NCBI GenBank assembly: GCA_020746835.1
Contig: JAGPNK010000021.1
Span: 1 to 64,000, forward strand
DNA: 64,000 nt
From: Stachybotrys elegans
Lineage: Eukaryota; Ascomycota; Sordariomycetes; Hypocreales; Stachybotryaceae
Reading direction: 5' to 3'
The notes below the pieces were generated by a model. It was not told the origin of the DNA and did not search any database. It worked only from the letters and a program-made list of their open reading frames with translations. Each line of letters starts with the position of its first letter. Within the stretch, counting starts at the first letter, position 1. Both the position numbers and the translations under genes were made by a program. Positions 20,564 through 31,566 of this stretch are shown here, in pieces.

Positions 20564-21919
20564 TTACTGTTTTCTACCTTCCTTACTTGAACTCTGCTTT
20601 AGGCCCTTGAAAATCTCTCTCAATCGGTCTGTTTTCGAATTGACACCAGTGTTAAACCTGTGCTCAAATTGCACTTCTCTATCAGCATGCTTCTGTACCC
20701 AGTCAGGGGTACCTGGCGTGCTGATAGTTGATCGGCCATCAGATTCGGAAGGCTGCCTGGACATAGCGTCAAAGCGGCGGCGCGTGGCTTCTTCAGCAGC
20801 AACCGCGGCATCTCTCTCAAAACCCGCAGGCAGGCGACTGATTTCTCGGTCGGCAGCCGCCCGGCGTTCGAGCTCCGTAGACAATAAACTTCTGTCGCTG
20901 ACAGCTCCTCGGCGTCTTGGTAAGGGCCAGCTTTCGAGATTGAACTTGGGGTACTCGCTGTGCGACGTTGAGAGCCTCTCTCCTGAGATGTGACGTGGTG
21001 CCTTTTACCGCTTGGCGGGCAGCCATATGACCAAATTCAATCCCGGTGGTTCCGACTGTGTCGCAATGTCCACAAAGGACCCTAGATGTCTAGAAAATGC
21101 ATCCGTTTCCTCAAGCACATCCTGTCCAACTATGGCGTCGTAGACACAGCCGTGGAGGATGTGGAAGTTTGTCATTAAGCTGGGCACCAAATCCGGGCTC
21201 TGCTTGTCCTCCAGCGGGATCCTGTACCTCCATGCCGCCTGTAAAGACCCCCCTGTCTTCTGAACAGTACCGTCCGCAAATTGCAACAGACGAATATCGC
21301 TGGTGTCGACCATATGGAACTAGCCTCGGAGCTCTACGTACTGGAAAGACAGTAGATTCGGCTCTGACCCGGAGTCCGGCAATGCATCAACCAAGTTGTC
21401 GTTGATTGTTCCCACCAACCGTTGATTCACGGGCCCGAGATTATTCACAAAAAGTACCGATAGGGCCCGCAGCGGTCGCGGGATCCGGCTCAGGCGATAT
21501 TGGTGTCTAGACATCGTTTCCGAGTTGCGGAGAAAGTCATTCCCAAGTACAACGTCGTAGATAGAGTCGGCAAGAATGTGAAACATAATCTTCCAGCTTT
21601 GGCCAGGGTCGGACGCAAAGGACCAGACTGCTTCAAAGGCGCCGATTGTCATTATGTTTCTGCCGTTAGGCATGCGAAGTTGTCGGTCCTGGCTGGAGTG
21701 TGTTTGAGACAGGGTGAAGCCGAGGCGTTTGGCGAACGAAGCAGCAACTATGTTGCATCCTGCGCCAGTATCGGGTATGGCCGAGATCTCTTGTCCATTA
21801 ATGTGTCCTTGCACTACAAGAATACCGATTGGTCGCTTTCGTCCCCCGATCGTTGAACGGCTGGGTTCTATCTCTAAATTAGCACGTGATCGACGTAGAC
21901 GCTGGCTGGATAGTCTGTA
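20564..21919 (-). pseudogene. Retropepsin-like protein with two aspartyl-protease-like units, two in-frame stops
   Basis: A single minus-strand frame is open from 21919 to the terminal stop at 20564 except for two nonsense codons: TAG at 21322-21320 and TAA near 21004. The first unit has GHINGQEISAIPDTGAGCNI, a retropepsin D-T-G active site, and DVVLGNDFL. A second unit has DALPDSGSEPNLL (D-S-G) and YDAIVGQDVLEE, so the protease-like fold is duplicated. The C-terminal part is charged and helical (ELERRAAADREIS..). Both stops are one C-to-T change away from Gln (CAG, CAA), each in a CpA context, which is what RIP leaves. No reverse transcriptase or integrase flanks it. It may be a domesticated gene that decayed or a remnant of a retroelement. 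Confidence 0.65.
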
Positions 21920-22445
21920 CTATTTGCTTTCCTTATCAGCTGCTCTCGATGTTCTTGGATTCTTACTTGGTCATCATATCTGATCCTCTCTCGCTCATCC
22001 GATAGCAATTCATAAGCCTGTTGTACTTTTTCGAATTCATCCTGTTTTTGGGCTTTGAGTGCGTGATCACGGAACTTGTTAGTTTGGCTGTACCGACAAA
22101 CATTTTTCGCTCAACAAGATGAATCCCAGGGCAAGCCTATGTCCGGCTCCATTGAGTGACCGCGGTTCATATAATCCGGCGAAGCGGTATAGATAGCTCC
22201 TGCGTTCGTCTTCCATAACGCTCGTGATCGAAGATGTCTGGGTTTGGGAATACGGATTCGTCGTGGCTAGACTCAGGCGTTGGGGATGACTGTCGTCCCC
22301 CTTAGTAGGAATTTGTCGCCACCACATCGTCTTGGCCAGGGCGTGAAGGAGAGCCAGCGGTGAGACATGGCGCCAGCCCATGGCTTCTGTAATGATCACG
22401 GAGATGTAGGGCAGTTGGTCATGGTTGGACTATGTGCGAGCCCAT
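21920..22445. other. No firm gene; possible continuation of the regulator gene
   Basis: A minus-strand frame at 22079-22399 contains MGWRHVSPLALLHALAKTMWW, which could be an extra 3' exon of the adjacent regulator, but I find no splice junction that joins it. Otherwise nothing is seen. Confidence 0.3.
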
Positions 22446-24265
22446 TCAAACTCCCAAGTGATGTATCAATCCATCCACAAGCCACCCCGCTGCTTTCAAA
22501 CGTTCCAGTAATTTTCCTATGACACATAGTTGGGGTGGATATGCCATTTGTTGAGCCACAAGCCAAAATGCTGCAATCATGCAAGGGTCCCAACAGTAGC
22601 CATACTCAGGATTGCTGCTCAAGGCGATGCCACAGATTCTTCGTGCATGCCAGAGAGGTGAGAGGCGTATTTCGTCAATTTCAAATTCTTTTCGGAGATC
22701 AGACATTGGGTGAGACTCAGGTTTACCACGGAGCAGGATGTACATAGCTGCATGGTGAATAACATGTGCTGAGGTGGCCGTATTATTTGAGAAAATGACT
22801 GTTGGAAAAGAATCATGGCGGTCCAAATCCACGATGGGAAGCATAGTCGAAAAGCCATCGTACTTGCATTCAATCAACTCCCCCAGCAGCCTTTTCCAAC
22901 AAGTGGCATAAGCCGAGTCGGGCCGGTTGGAAGATGAAGTTCCGCTAAGCTGAGCACAACATCCAGTTTCTGCAGTTGGAGGGCACAAGCACATCACTTC
23001 GGACAAAATCTGTAGTGAGTGAGTGCAAGTTTGCAATAGCCTTTCTGATGCCTGAGGTGGGCCAACATGGTAAGCTGGACTGAGGACTCGTTGCAGGATA
23101 GAAGGGACTCTCAATGGAGCACATGATTTCATGAGGCAACATGCTATCTCTTTACAGGAGGTTTTAGTTAGCTTCTGGTTTTACTCAGCATTTAGAGCAT
23201 TGGATATATTAGAAATTGCTTACCCAGTCTTGATATCAAGAGAATCAGGCTATTCCATATCTGACGTTCATGATCTTCCAGAAAGTCTGGTGGATCAAAA
23301 TCTGTTGATGTGCCGCGTCCATAAAAGCTATGCTCCCATTTTTCAGGGGCTGTTTCTATGTACAGCAGCATTCGTCCCAGCACAAAGGACGCCATTAACC
23401 GAAGGGCCAACGCCGATGACTTGGGCCCCTTGGAGCGCTTCATGATTGCATGGAGCAGTGGAGGTCCAAGGCCGCGTCGTTCCATATCCACTGGACGACA
23501 CAAGAATCTAGCTGATATCTGCAGGACCGTGTCAAGATTGCAAGGTGACTCGAGAACTAGCCGAATTACATGATGACGAAAAGTCTGCGATGGGTCATAG
23601 ACATCCAACTTTTCAATATGTTGTCAGTGTGACTTCACGAATGTCTTAGTGAAATTGACTTACCCATGGAGTGATGCAATCCCGAAAATACGTTAATAAT
23701 TCAGCCTCATTAATTGAAAGCGTAGCTGTTCCGAATAGAGGCCAAATACGGCAGTTCTCTTCAGTAGTTTGTGATTCAATGCTCCTGGACGGAGTACCGG
23801 TATTAACATGCTCGGCAGCTGCCGATTCGCTTGAGCCATCATAAGTCATAGACACTGGCGGTGGAGCATGTCCATCCCCTTGAGATATGTTGTGATATGT
23901 GTTGTCGCTTACAAACTGGGGCAAGACCACTCGTCAGAAACGTGGATACTTGGTGCAATTGGATGGAAACGTACCTGAAGGCCCGGGTAGTATATGTCGC
24001 TTGAAGTATGCGAGATCTCTGACATGGCCTCCTTGGCAATTGTGTGGTTATTTTTGTCAAGAAATACGATTTCTGGCCTGTACTCGCATCTAACTCCCGC
24101 GTGAACGCATCTTTGGCAGGCTGGTTTTGCCTCGTCACCTGGTATTATCATCTTAGCCTGATTCTCAGTATAACATCCCTGTATCTAACATTTACGGTGC
24201 TGTGCGCGGCAACGTTCGCAGCCAGTTTTGGCACGTTTATGGCGCAGTGGTGTTTTGTCAGACAT
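22446..24265 (-). CDS. Zn2Cys6 transcription factor, five exons (526 aa)
   Basis: A fungal binuclear zinc cluster regulator. Exons are 24265..24190, 24138..23975, 23915..23664, 23608..23224 and 23149..22446, with introns of 51-74 nt and matching phases. The first intron splits the zinc cluster: CERCRAQHRKC + DEAKPACQRC..GVRC, giving all six cysteines at about residues 16-43 after a basic start. The remaining 480 residues are helical and resemble the middle-homology region of such factors (for example MASFVLGRMLLYIE, HAAMYILLRGKPESHP). It is transcribed away from the MDR oxidoreductase gene, with about 400 bp between the start codons. A pathway-specific role for that neighbour is likely but inferred. 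The 3' end could extend by one more exon. Confidence 0.85.
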
Positions 24266-24577
24266 CTTCCCTCTACGCGACAGCGTGGAAGGCGATATTG
24301 GCATTTGTTGGAGTTGAAGATACCAGTGAACAGTGTTTGAACAACCAAGGCTCGGTGCAGCTTAGCTGGGTATGTACGAGTTTGTAAGCTTGATGCGGTT
24401 CTGGTTGCCTTTTTGAAGGGAGTGCGGATGACAATACTCTTTTTGGCTGACAGAATTTGGTGGGTTAATAATAGTCCGAATCAATCCTCATAGATTAGCA
24501 ATGCCTTTCCGCGCCAGACACGAATGCGGACAGCTAGCCGCACTCGCATTACTAACCTATATCAATATCCGACAACG

Positions 24578-24585
24578 TATATAAG
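24578..24585 (+). promoter_or_regulatory. TATA box of the MDR oxidoreductase in a shared divergent promoter
   Basis: TATATAAG lies 77-84 nt upstream of the oxidoreductase ATG, inside the roughly 400-bp intergenic region shared with the divergent zinc-cluster gene. This arrangement allows one set of operators to serve both. No specific CGG-type inverted repeat stood out. Confidence 0.5.
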
Positions 24586-24661
24586 TGTGGTAGGCTACAG
24601 AAGATGACTGCATCACTCGTTCGCTTTGCTTAAGCCAGTTTCAATCACCCAGAACTCAGAA

Positions 24662-25802
24662 ATGGCAGCCAACGCAACAACAATGAAGGCCTGGATTGCT
24701 GTTCAGTCTGGTCGGCCGCGAGACATCCTTCAGTTGAACACAACGATGCCATTGCCAGCTATGCCAGGACCTGGACAGATCATGGTCCAAGTATCCTACG
24801 CAGCCCTTAATCCAGGCGATATCAAAATGATGGCTCATAAGATACCTTTCAAAGGATCCACAATCCCGGGTATGGACTTCGTGGGGAAGGTGGTCCAAAT
24901 GGGGCCATCTATTGCTTCTTCTCCCTCCGCCCTAGAAGTAGGCAGCACGGTCGCAGGCACTACATCCATGATGAATGTGTGGCGAGGAATTGGCATTTTG
25001 GCTGAATACGTGGTCATACCCGCCAATCTTGTGGTTGAGAAGCCTGAAGGTCTAGACGAGCACCTTGCCGCTGGTCTATTTGGTGTTGTTGGACAAACAA
25101 GCTTTGTGCTGACCCGCACGGCCAATTTGCGAAAGGGGGATAAAGCTCTGATCAATGGAGCGAGCGGTGGCGTGGGCTCTATCCTTACTCAGGCACTCCG
25201 AGCCATGGGTGTGCGTGTTACGGCGGTCTCCTCGGCAAAGAACGAAGGTCTCGTTCGAAGACTTGGTGCAGAAGAGGTACTTCAAGCGCAGCCCACAGTT
25301 TTTGTTTGAAAGCTAATACTTGTCCACGCAGTTTGTCGATTATCAAGCATGCACATCTTTACCCGATTACTTGTCCTCGATTTGTGCAGGTCCTAATGGA
25401 CGTGCTTTTGATGCTATATTTGATTGCGTTGGCAATGATGAACTTTTCTATCGCTCACCAACCTACCTCCAAGTCCGTGGGAAATTTCTTAGCATCGAAG
25501 CGGGACCATTTGGAATTTTCAAACTTATGAATTGGCCACTTGTCCTGGGTGGAACACCCAGAACATATCAGAGTGTCTTCAGTAGACCAAGCGGAGATCA
25601 TGCAGAGGAAGTGCTCGCTTGGTTTAACAAGGGTTGGATCAAAGAAGTCCCCGTGGACTCTATTTTCGAGATGGAGGATGCTATCCAGGTAAGAGATCTG
25701 AAACATGCAACCATGGAGTACACTAATAGCGTCTAGGCGTTTGAAAAATTAGCAACACAGCGCGCAGCAGGCAAGATTATCATCAGAGTAGTAAAGGAAT
25801 GA
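24662..25802 (+). CDS. MDR-family NAD(P)H-dependent oxidoreductase, three exons (345 aa)
   Basis: A zinc-independent medium-chain dehydrogenase/reductase of the quinone-oxidoreductase or trans-enoyl-reductase type. Exons are 24662..25276, 25332..25688 and 25737..25802. The N-terminal catalytic part shows VQVSYAALNPGDIKMM and PGMDFVGKV; the nucleotide-binding part has the Rossmann motif INGASGGVGS near residue 165. FDAIFDCVG and GGTPRTYQSVFSR follow, and the last exon ends GKIIIRVVKE, the normal end of the family. The cysteines and His of the structural and catalytic zinc sites are absent, as expected. The start chosen is the first ATG (MAANATTMKAW); a second ATG seven codons on is equally possible. 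It reduces an activated double bond or carbonyl with NAD(P)H in the cytosol; the substrate is unknown. Confidence 0.9.
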
Positions 25803-26089
25803 ATTTGGGTTGAAATAGCATGATGAGCGTATATGCTCTTCTCTCGACTAGCCATGCCGGAACACGTGTACACACATCTAGTCTGCTAATCCTGCTGCCG
25901 CTGCTGCTCCCCTCTTATTACTCTCTGGCTCTGGCCAACAGACAGTCAGTAGTCTGACAAAATCGTTGTTGTGTGATACTTTTCTTGGCGCTGTAGGCAA
26001 CAGACTACTGATATCGTTTATATAGACTGTTGATCTTTTCTCAGTGTATGTTCCTACTCTATTATATATTCTATTCAGCTCCCTCTATG

Positions 26090-27091
26090 TTAATATAGCC
26101 TTGGGAATAGCACCTTGGCTGAGGTATTATCAAGCCCATTCCTAACCTCACTACCCAATACCTCACTTGCGTCTAGTTGCTTCGCGAATTCCTTGATAGC
26201 CTCCGGAGGGCAGTTCGGGAAATCGCTCCCAAACAAAATGTGTGTCGGTTTCGCAATCACTTGCAACGCGGCCAACTGCTCTGGCGAACTGCACATCGCC
26301 GTATCGAAATAAAACCACCCTACTTCTTCACGGATCTGCTCGGCGCTCTTGTTAATGTAGGGCGTCTTAAGCGCAAGCCCTGCCACGCGGGAAACGACCA
26401 TGGCCAAAGTGCCGCCACCGTGCGAAAGGATGATACGACAGCCGCGGGCGTGCGAGCGGAATGTATCGCTGAGGATGAGATCCATTGCTGTGCGGGCCGA
26501 TTCGTGGGGGTAATCGATCATCGGCTGCGGGAGACATTTGTTGACCAGGTTGACATCGACAGGGTGAGTGGGGTGGACGAGGACAACGGCTTTACGAGAG
26601 TTGAGCTCCTGCCAGATAGGAATGAAGTCGGCGTGGCCAAGATAGTGGTTGTCTGACCCGTAACGCGTCATGAGTATAACTCCATCGGCCTTGAGTTCAT
26701 CCAAGGCATATCGAATCTCAGCAAGACAGAGCGAAGTATCGATGAGAGAAGGCACGCTGGCGAAGAATCCGTAATGCTCTGGGTCCGAGTCGCGCACCTT
26801 TGCGGAAAACTCATTGAACTTGCGTGCCAGCGCTGCGGCTTCGTGCGGATCGGATTTGATTTCAGGGCCGGGCGCTGTGTGGCTCAGAATGGCAGTCTTG
26901 ACTCGGATGCTTTTGCACAGTTCGCGGTCGCTCTCGATGGTCCATTCTGGCACATACCATCCGGAAGGATCACCGCCTTCTTCAGTGAGTGCTTTGAATA
27001 GTCAGCAAGAGGACTGGCTAAGATTTTGGAAATAGCAACCTTCTGTAAAGGCTGGTGAGTAGACGTGATGGTGTACGTCAATTCTAGACAT
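26090..27091 (-). CDS. Amidohydrolase-2 family decarboxylase-like enzyme, two exons (317 aa)
   Basis: A TIM-barrel amidohydrolase of the ACMSD type. Exons are 27091..27040 and 26991..26090 (48-nt intron, phase 1). The metal-binding D-x-H-x-H pair appears as IDVHHHVYSP (H7, H9). GGDPSGWYVPEWT follows directly across the splice and is typical of fungal 6-methylsalicylate decarboxylase-like enzymes. Further metal and active-site blocks are VVLVHPTHPVDV, IILSHGGGTLAM near residue 190 and ILFGSDFPNCPPEA near residue 255 with the catalytic Asp. The length fits the family. It probably performs a non-oxidative decarboxylation of an aromatic or pyrimidine carboxylic acid; isoorotate decarboxylase-type activity is an alternative, given the nucleoside-hydrolase-like neighbour. 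Confidence 0.85.
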
Positions 27092-27227
27092 TGTTCAAGC
27101 GGAGTACAGGTAAAGTTCGCGACGAGTTCGTTGGGTAGATGAAAATGCGTGAATAGCAAGTGGAAAATGGTAGATTGAATGTGTAATGGAGTGGCACAAA
27201 CAGAAAGTGTGCAGGAGGGAGCAGGAT

Positions 27228-27235
27228 AATTTATA
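27228..27235 (-). promoter_or_regulatory. TATA-like element of the amidohydrolase gene
   Basis: TATAAATT on the minus strand, about 140 nt upstream of the start codon. Motif and spacing only. Confidence 0.4.
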
Positions 27236-27630
27236 CTGGAAGGCCGACTATAGACCTAAAACAAGCAGTTTGTTTTATCTTCCATACTTTCGCCACCAGT
27301 GGATCTATCATGGACAGCCCCAAACTTCCAAGGTTTACTTTAGGTTGTCATATTGAACTCGGCTTACAAACCTCGGATATGAGGGCAGCATCGGCGCTCC
27401 TACTCTCCGACTACCGTGCTTATAGACGTCATCTAACCCAATTTGTATGTAGAAACATTCACATGCAATGCTTTGGAATGAATGAAATTGGCATAGCTGC
27501 AATGTAGGGGCCGCCGATGACGGCCAATTGCTGCACAGTCCGACAGCCCCGCCCGAGAGCATCAGCATCGGAATAGAAATCAATTGGCTCCGTTGCTTAA
27601 ACAGGGGATCAAATAACTTTTTCTGTTTCT

Positions 27631-27849
27631 AGGCTTCGCTTTCAAACCTCTTTTCGGGCTGCACGGTCGACCACGGGTCCAGCTGTGAAACATTTGGAGC
27701 AGCTTTTCAACACACTCTCTGATACGCCAGGGCATGAGGGCTGTTTTCAGGACGGGCTTGGAGACTTTGCACTTCCATTAGGCTCTCTAGCCCTGCCCAA
27801 ATCATTCAAAGAAATTGTTAGCACGGTTATAGCGACACTCCAAGTGTGA
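27631..27849 (+). pseudogene. Coding-like 3' remnant of unknown family
   Basis: A 73-codon frame without its own start, reading FQTSFRAARSTTGPAVKHLE and later CFQDGLGDFALPLGSLALPK, has the even composition of real protein. TTTCTGTTTCTAG at its beginning looks like a splice acceptor. An upstream frame starting at 27310 is the candidate first exon, but no donor gives the required phase, so the gene is either broken or misread by me. The family is not recognised. Confidence 0.3.
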
Positions 27850-28055
27850 CATGATCAGCGGCGTTGGTCTGACGGGCGGGAGAATAGAGGAATCGCTCCA
27901 GAGCATTACCCAGTGCCAGGCGACGCCGATTACAACATGACGTAGAAAACCCCGATGCCGTCTACTCAGATGATTTTACTATAGTTGGCACAATGTGTGT
28001 GACCATGAGATCAAGAACATTCCAACCTGCATCCAAGTGTCATCTATTGGTTTGA

Positions 28056-28135
28056 TACCGTCTTTATCGTCAGAGGGAGCCTCCTCGAAGTCGCTGGTCT
28101 GTATCCCATTGAGGCACACGAACGGGAAATCCCAC
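28056..28135 (+). repeat. Dispersed repeat family 2, copy 3
   Basis: Well-preserved copy in plus orientation, running from CGTCTTTATCGTCAGAGGGA through CTGTATCCCATTGAGGCACA to AACGGGAAATCCCACATA. Confidence 0.85.
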
Positions 28136-28795
28136 ATACAACAAGGCATAACACTTGAAGCCCTCAACACGGGATCCGAAGTGTATTTCAGCGCCACGCA
28201 TGCTGCTAGACTTTTCGCGTGGGTTCTCTGAACTCTGCCGCATGACTATGGATACCTGAGGCCGGGTAAGAGTTCTCGGAGCCAAGCGATATTCGGGAGA
28301 AATAGGATGATATGTGAGTTAAAGGCAATGCCCCTGCAGTTAAAGTCTTCTGCGTTAACCTAGCCGGTGTGCCAGCCACCAGCGTGATGTAAGGCCGAGT
28401 GGGAGGTCAGAATTGGCCAACGGCTCGTACAGATACAACTGACTCGCAAACGAAGTGCCAAAGTCCCATTTAGCAAACCATTTCGAAATGATTTATAGTC
28501 CCTCCGACTTCACGTGTGCTGACTGCATGGTCCTACACAGTGGATTGGCCAGGCGACAAACCCCGAGACCTCCGATGCGCATAATTACCACAAACTCGGA
28601 TCGTATGGCGATTGGATCGCAGAATCTCGCCGAGCCACAATTTTCACCCAAGTATTGCTATCTGGACGATATGCCTCAATTTTCCAGACAACCACACCTA
28701 GTTTACTCGCAAACCCAATTCCACACTAGGTACCAATATTCTTGCTAGTTTCATGTCCACCTTGATACCGAGGCCATCAGTCGGAATCCGGCAAT

Positions 28796-30973
28796 ATGGA
28801 ATCCGCCAACTCCGGTAATCAACCTCTTGGAGCGGGTCGGAGGAGGCGCCTGAAAGTAGACATCGCCTGTGAGATTTGCCGCAGGCGGAAGGTCAAATGC
28901 GACGGTGTTCGACCAGGTCTTTACCATTATCCCAGCGCCTGAGACTTAGCTGACACATTCCAGCTTGTGCAAATTGTTCGAAAAGGCCGGCTTTTCGAGG
29001 GAAATGCGTATACGCACCAAGCCCTTCGGAACGGCCGGCCGGCAGTCCATCCACTCAATATGCTTACGCAACCTCCGAATCAGCCCTCGTAAGGGAACCT
29101 GCCCAGCAACGGAAATCTGGCGTTTTGCAGCCGCCCATTGTCTTGTCAAGTGTTGCACCTGAACAGTCACTGGCATCACCATTACCGCCGGCCATCACTC
29201 AGCCAAGCCGCAGCACTCAACATTTCGGCGACAGCAGTAGCAGCGCCTTTGCTGAACAGATCAAAGCGGCGATTGACTCCAGATCTTCTGGAGGAGCGCC
29301 ACATCCCAAGGAACCGACTGCCACCCCCCTGGTCGATATTTCACTGTTCCCCTCCCTTGAGAATGACTCTATCATCGACGATTTGGCTGATGGGATGGAA
29401 TATGAGTTGCCAACGCGCATGCAAGCTGACTTTCTCGTCCACTCTTACTGGTCTCTGGTGCATCCTCTCTTTCCAGTTCTCAGCGAGCCTCGGTTCACCC
29501 ACTCTTATAACGCCATCTTTTCAGGCTCAACCATTGATACAAACGAGCGGGTTCTTGTGAGCACTCTCAATACCGTATTCGCACTCTCCGTTCAGCTGCA
29601 GGAATCCTTGGACCCAAAGCAAAGGGAGCGCTTGAGTGGCAAATATTTCCAGAGAGCACATGTCCTGCTTCGTGTGCCTGTCTGGGAAACGGCATCCATT
29701 GATTTGATACAGTGCCTGCTACTGATGGGCCAATACTTGCAGTGCACCAATAAACCCCATCGGACTTGGATGGTTGTAGGCTCGGCCGTGAGGATTGCGC
29801 AAAGCCTTGGTCTCCACGTCCCGGAGAACTGGGCTAATCACTCGCATGAGGAAGCTGCGGCTCTCAAGCGCCGAGTCTGGTTGTCATGCATCATCATGGA
29901 CAGGTGCGAATGTCCATATCCTTTGTATCAGAGAGAGCTCACATTTACATCAGGATGATATGTATTGCCCATGGGCGACCTGCAATGATATCCGAAGACT
30001 TGAGCTCCACTGCTATTCATACACACCGCCACACGTATTCACAGACGGATGAGGATAATCAGCTTCCCTATGACGAGTTTGTCACAAGAGCATTGGAATT
30101 GTGCGAAATCAGTCATCATGCGGCCCAGAGATACTTTTCATCATCACGACGTCAAAACGTAAACGCAGATGGTACAGGAATTCTTGATCCGAGTCCAACG
30201 GAGGATAGATTGGCCCTCATACTGCAAATGGAAGGCTCTTTGACAAGATGGGAGCATTCTTTGCCTGCTCATCTGAAATATGGGAGCGGAGAGCATATGC
30301 GAGACGATATTTCAACAAGACAGGCCACGGTTCTCCGTCTTCGGTAAGGGCGCCTGGCAAGAGCCTTCCTGGTTGTCGAAAGAGCGTCAACTAACTCTAG
30401 TTTACTGTCAGATTTCTTCACTCACGCGTCCTTCTATTCAGACCAATACTGGCACGGTGCTGCTTAGTGACCGAACCGGAGAGCCCTACAGACAGCAGTT
30501 TGACGAGGTACCTAATAGAGCAATGCGCATCAGAATCTGTTGCAGCGGCGCGAAACATGATATCTGCGATTCACAAGCATCAAACGCACGATAACAGAAT
30601 GATGCCAGCTTGGTGGTATAGGGTGTTTTACACTTACACGGCCGGCATGGTGCTTGCCGTATCAACCTTGCGGCGGGACCTATTTCCACGCTCAGCGACC
30701 CAAACCGCGTGGGAAAACGCGTTGGCTCTCCTCGAGGCGCATGAGCCTTTAAACGGGTCTGTCAGGCTGTGTAAGGTGGCTTTGCAAAGACTGATGTCAA
30801 GAATTGAACAGACACAGAGTGTCCCTCTTTTATTTGACAGAACCCTTTTGAATAATCAAGGCGTTATGGGTGGGAATCATCTGGATTTCCTTCAGGATTT
30901 TTCTAACCACCTTGATGATTTCTCCATGTTCAGTCTAGATGATATATCTTGGCTTATAAATGAGCAATTCTGA
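28796..30973 (+). CDS. Zn2Cys6 transcription factor, four exons (670 aa)
   Basis: A second zinc-cluster regulator. Exons are 28796..28916, 28964..29903, 29954..30343 and 30412..30973, all phase-consistent (introns 47, 50 and 68 nt). The cluster is CEICRRRKVKCDGVRP + ACANCSKRPAFRGKC: cysteines 25, 28, 35, 42, 45 and 54, preceded by a run of four arginines; the first intron again falls inside the cluster. The fungal-trans middle domain is clear: MQADFLVHSYWSLVHPLFPV, then GSAVRIAQSLGLHVP, KRRVWLSCIIMDR and IAHGRPAMISE split by intron 2. The C-terminus contains AWWYRVFYTYTAGMVLA. It acts in the nucleus; the targets are unknown. It lies between the decarboxylase and the nucleoside-hydrolase-like gene. 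Confidence 0.92.
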
Positions 30974-31059
30974 ATTAAGAATATGCATTTGTCGCTGCCA
31001 GAGACCTTTGTTGTTCTCTTGCTCCAGTCAACAGGTGATGTGATCTAACAATATCTCCA

Positions 31060-31150
31060 TCGTTTAGTTCTATTCTTTGGTCCTGTGAGCAGTAGGGCCT
31101 TATTGTTTGTATACACCATTGTTCCTTTTCTCACTGCACACGCCTACTCT
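31060..31150 (-). repeat. Dispersed repeat family 1, copy D
   Basis: The minus strand reads GAGTAGGCGTGTGCAGTGAG and then AACAATGGTGTATAC..CAGGACCAAAGAA, closely matching the copy at 32761-32860. It is the only inverted copy of the four. Confidence 0.75.
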
Positions 31151-31168
31151 ATTATGATGAGACACTGG

Positions 31169-31219
31169 GGCCCTCCTGGATCGCTGGTCTGTATCCCATT
31201 AGGGAACGAGAAATCCGAG
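31169..31219 (+). repeat. Dispersed repeat family 2, copy 4 (short)
   Basis: Keeps TCGCTGGTCTGTATCCCATT and a shortened ACGAGAAATCC end. It is adjacent to the inverted family 1 copy. Confidence 0.65.
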
Positions 31220-31566
31220 ATTCAGGCAGCAGCATGTTCCTTGAGATGCAAGTCGGTGCAAGTGGAGCCAAGGAGATTAATGCGCTTGCATTAAAGAGGG
31301 TAGGCTTACAGATGTAGAAAATTCTAGTAAAAATTTTCAGGTTAGCTACTCGGAGTTTTCCACACCTTATCTTTGTTTCCTCGTACATAATGAGGACTTT
31401 TGGGTCCGCTAGTGATGTATTTCCACACCTTATCTCTTAGCTTCCCCATTGCATGGGGATGGTTGTCCGTAATCGGCAAGGAGATGTGGATCTCAGAGGG
31501 AGACGCTGGGTATTAAATGGCGACGAATCATTGATCAAATCGCACAACTCTTCATTGTCAGTCAGC

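Larger units (their letters stand above)
27092..28795. other. Intergenic with a coding-like relic and a dispersed repeat
   Basis: Besides the amidohydrolase promoter it holds a coding-like remnant (27631-27849) and a copy of repeat family 2, both listed. A plus-strand frame at 27310-27507 (MDSPKLPRFTLGCHIELGLQ..) could be an earlier part of the same remnant, but I could not join the two in phase. Confidence 0.4.
30974..31566. other. Intergenic with two abutting repeats
   Basis: Copies of repeat families 1 and 2 lie about 20 bp apart here, just downstream of the regulator gene. The rest is promoter DNA of the nucleoside-hydrolase-like gene without a clear TATA box. Confidence 0.5.
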
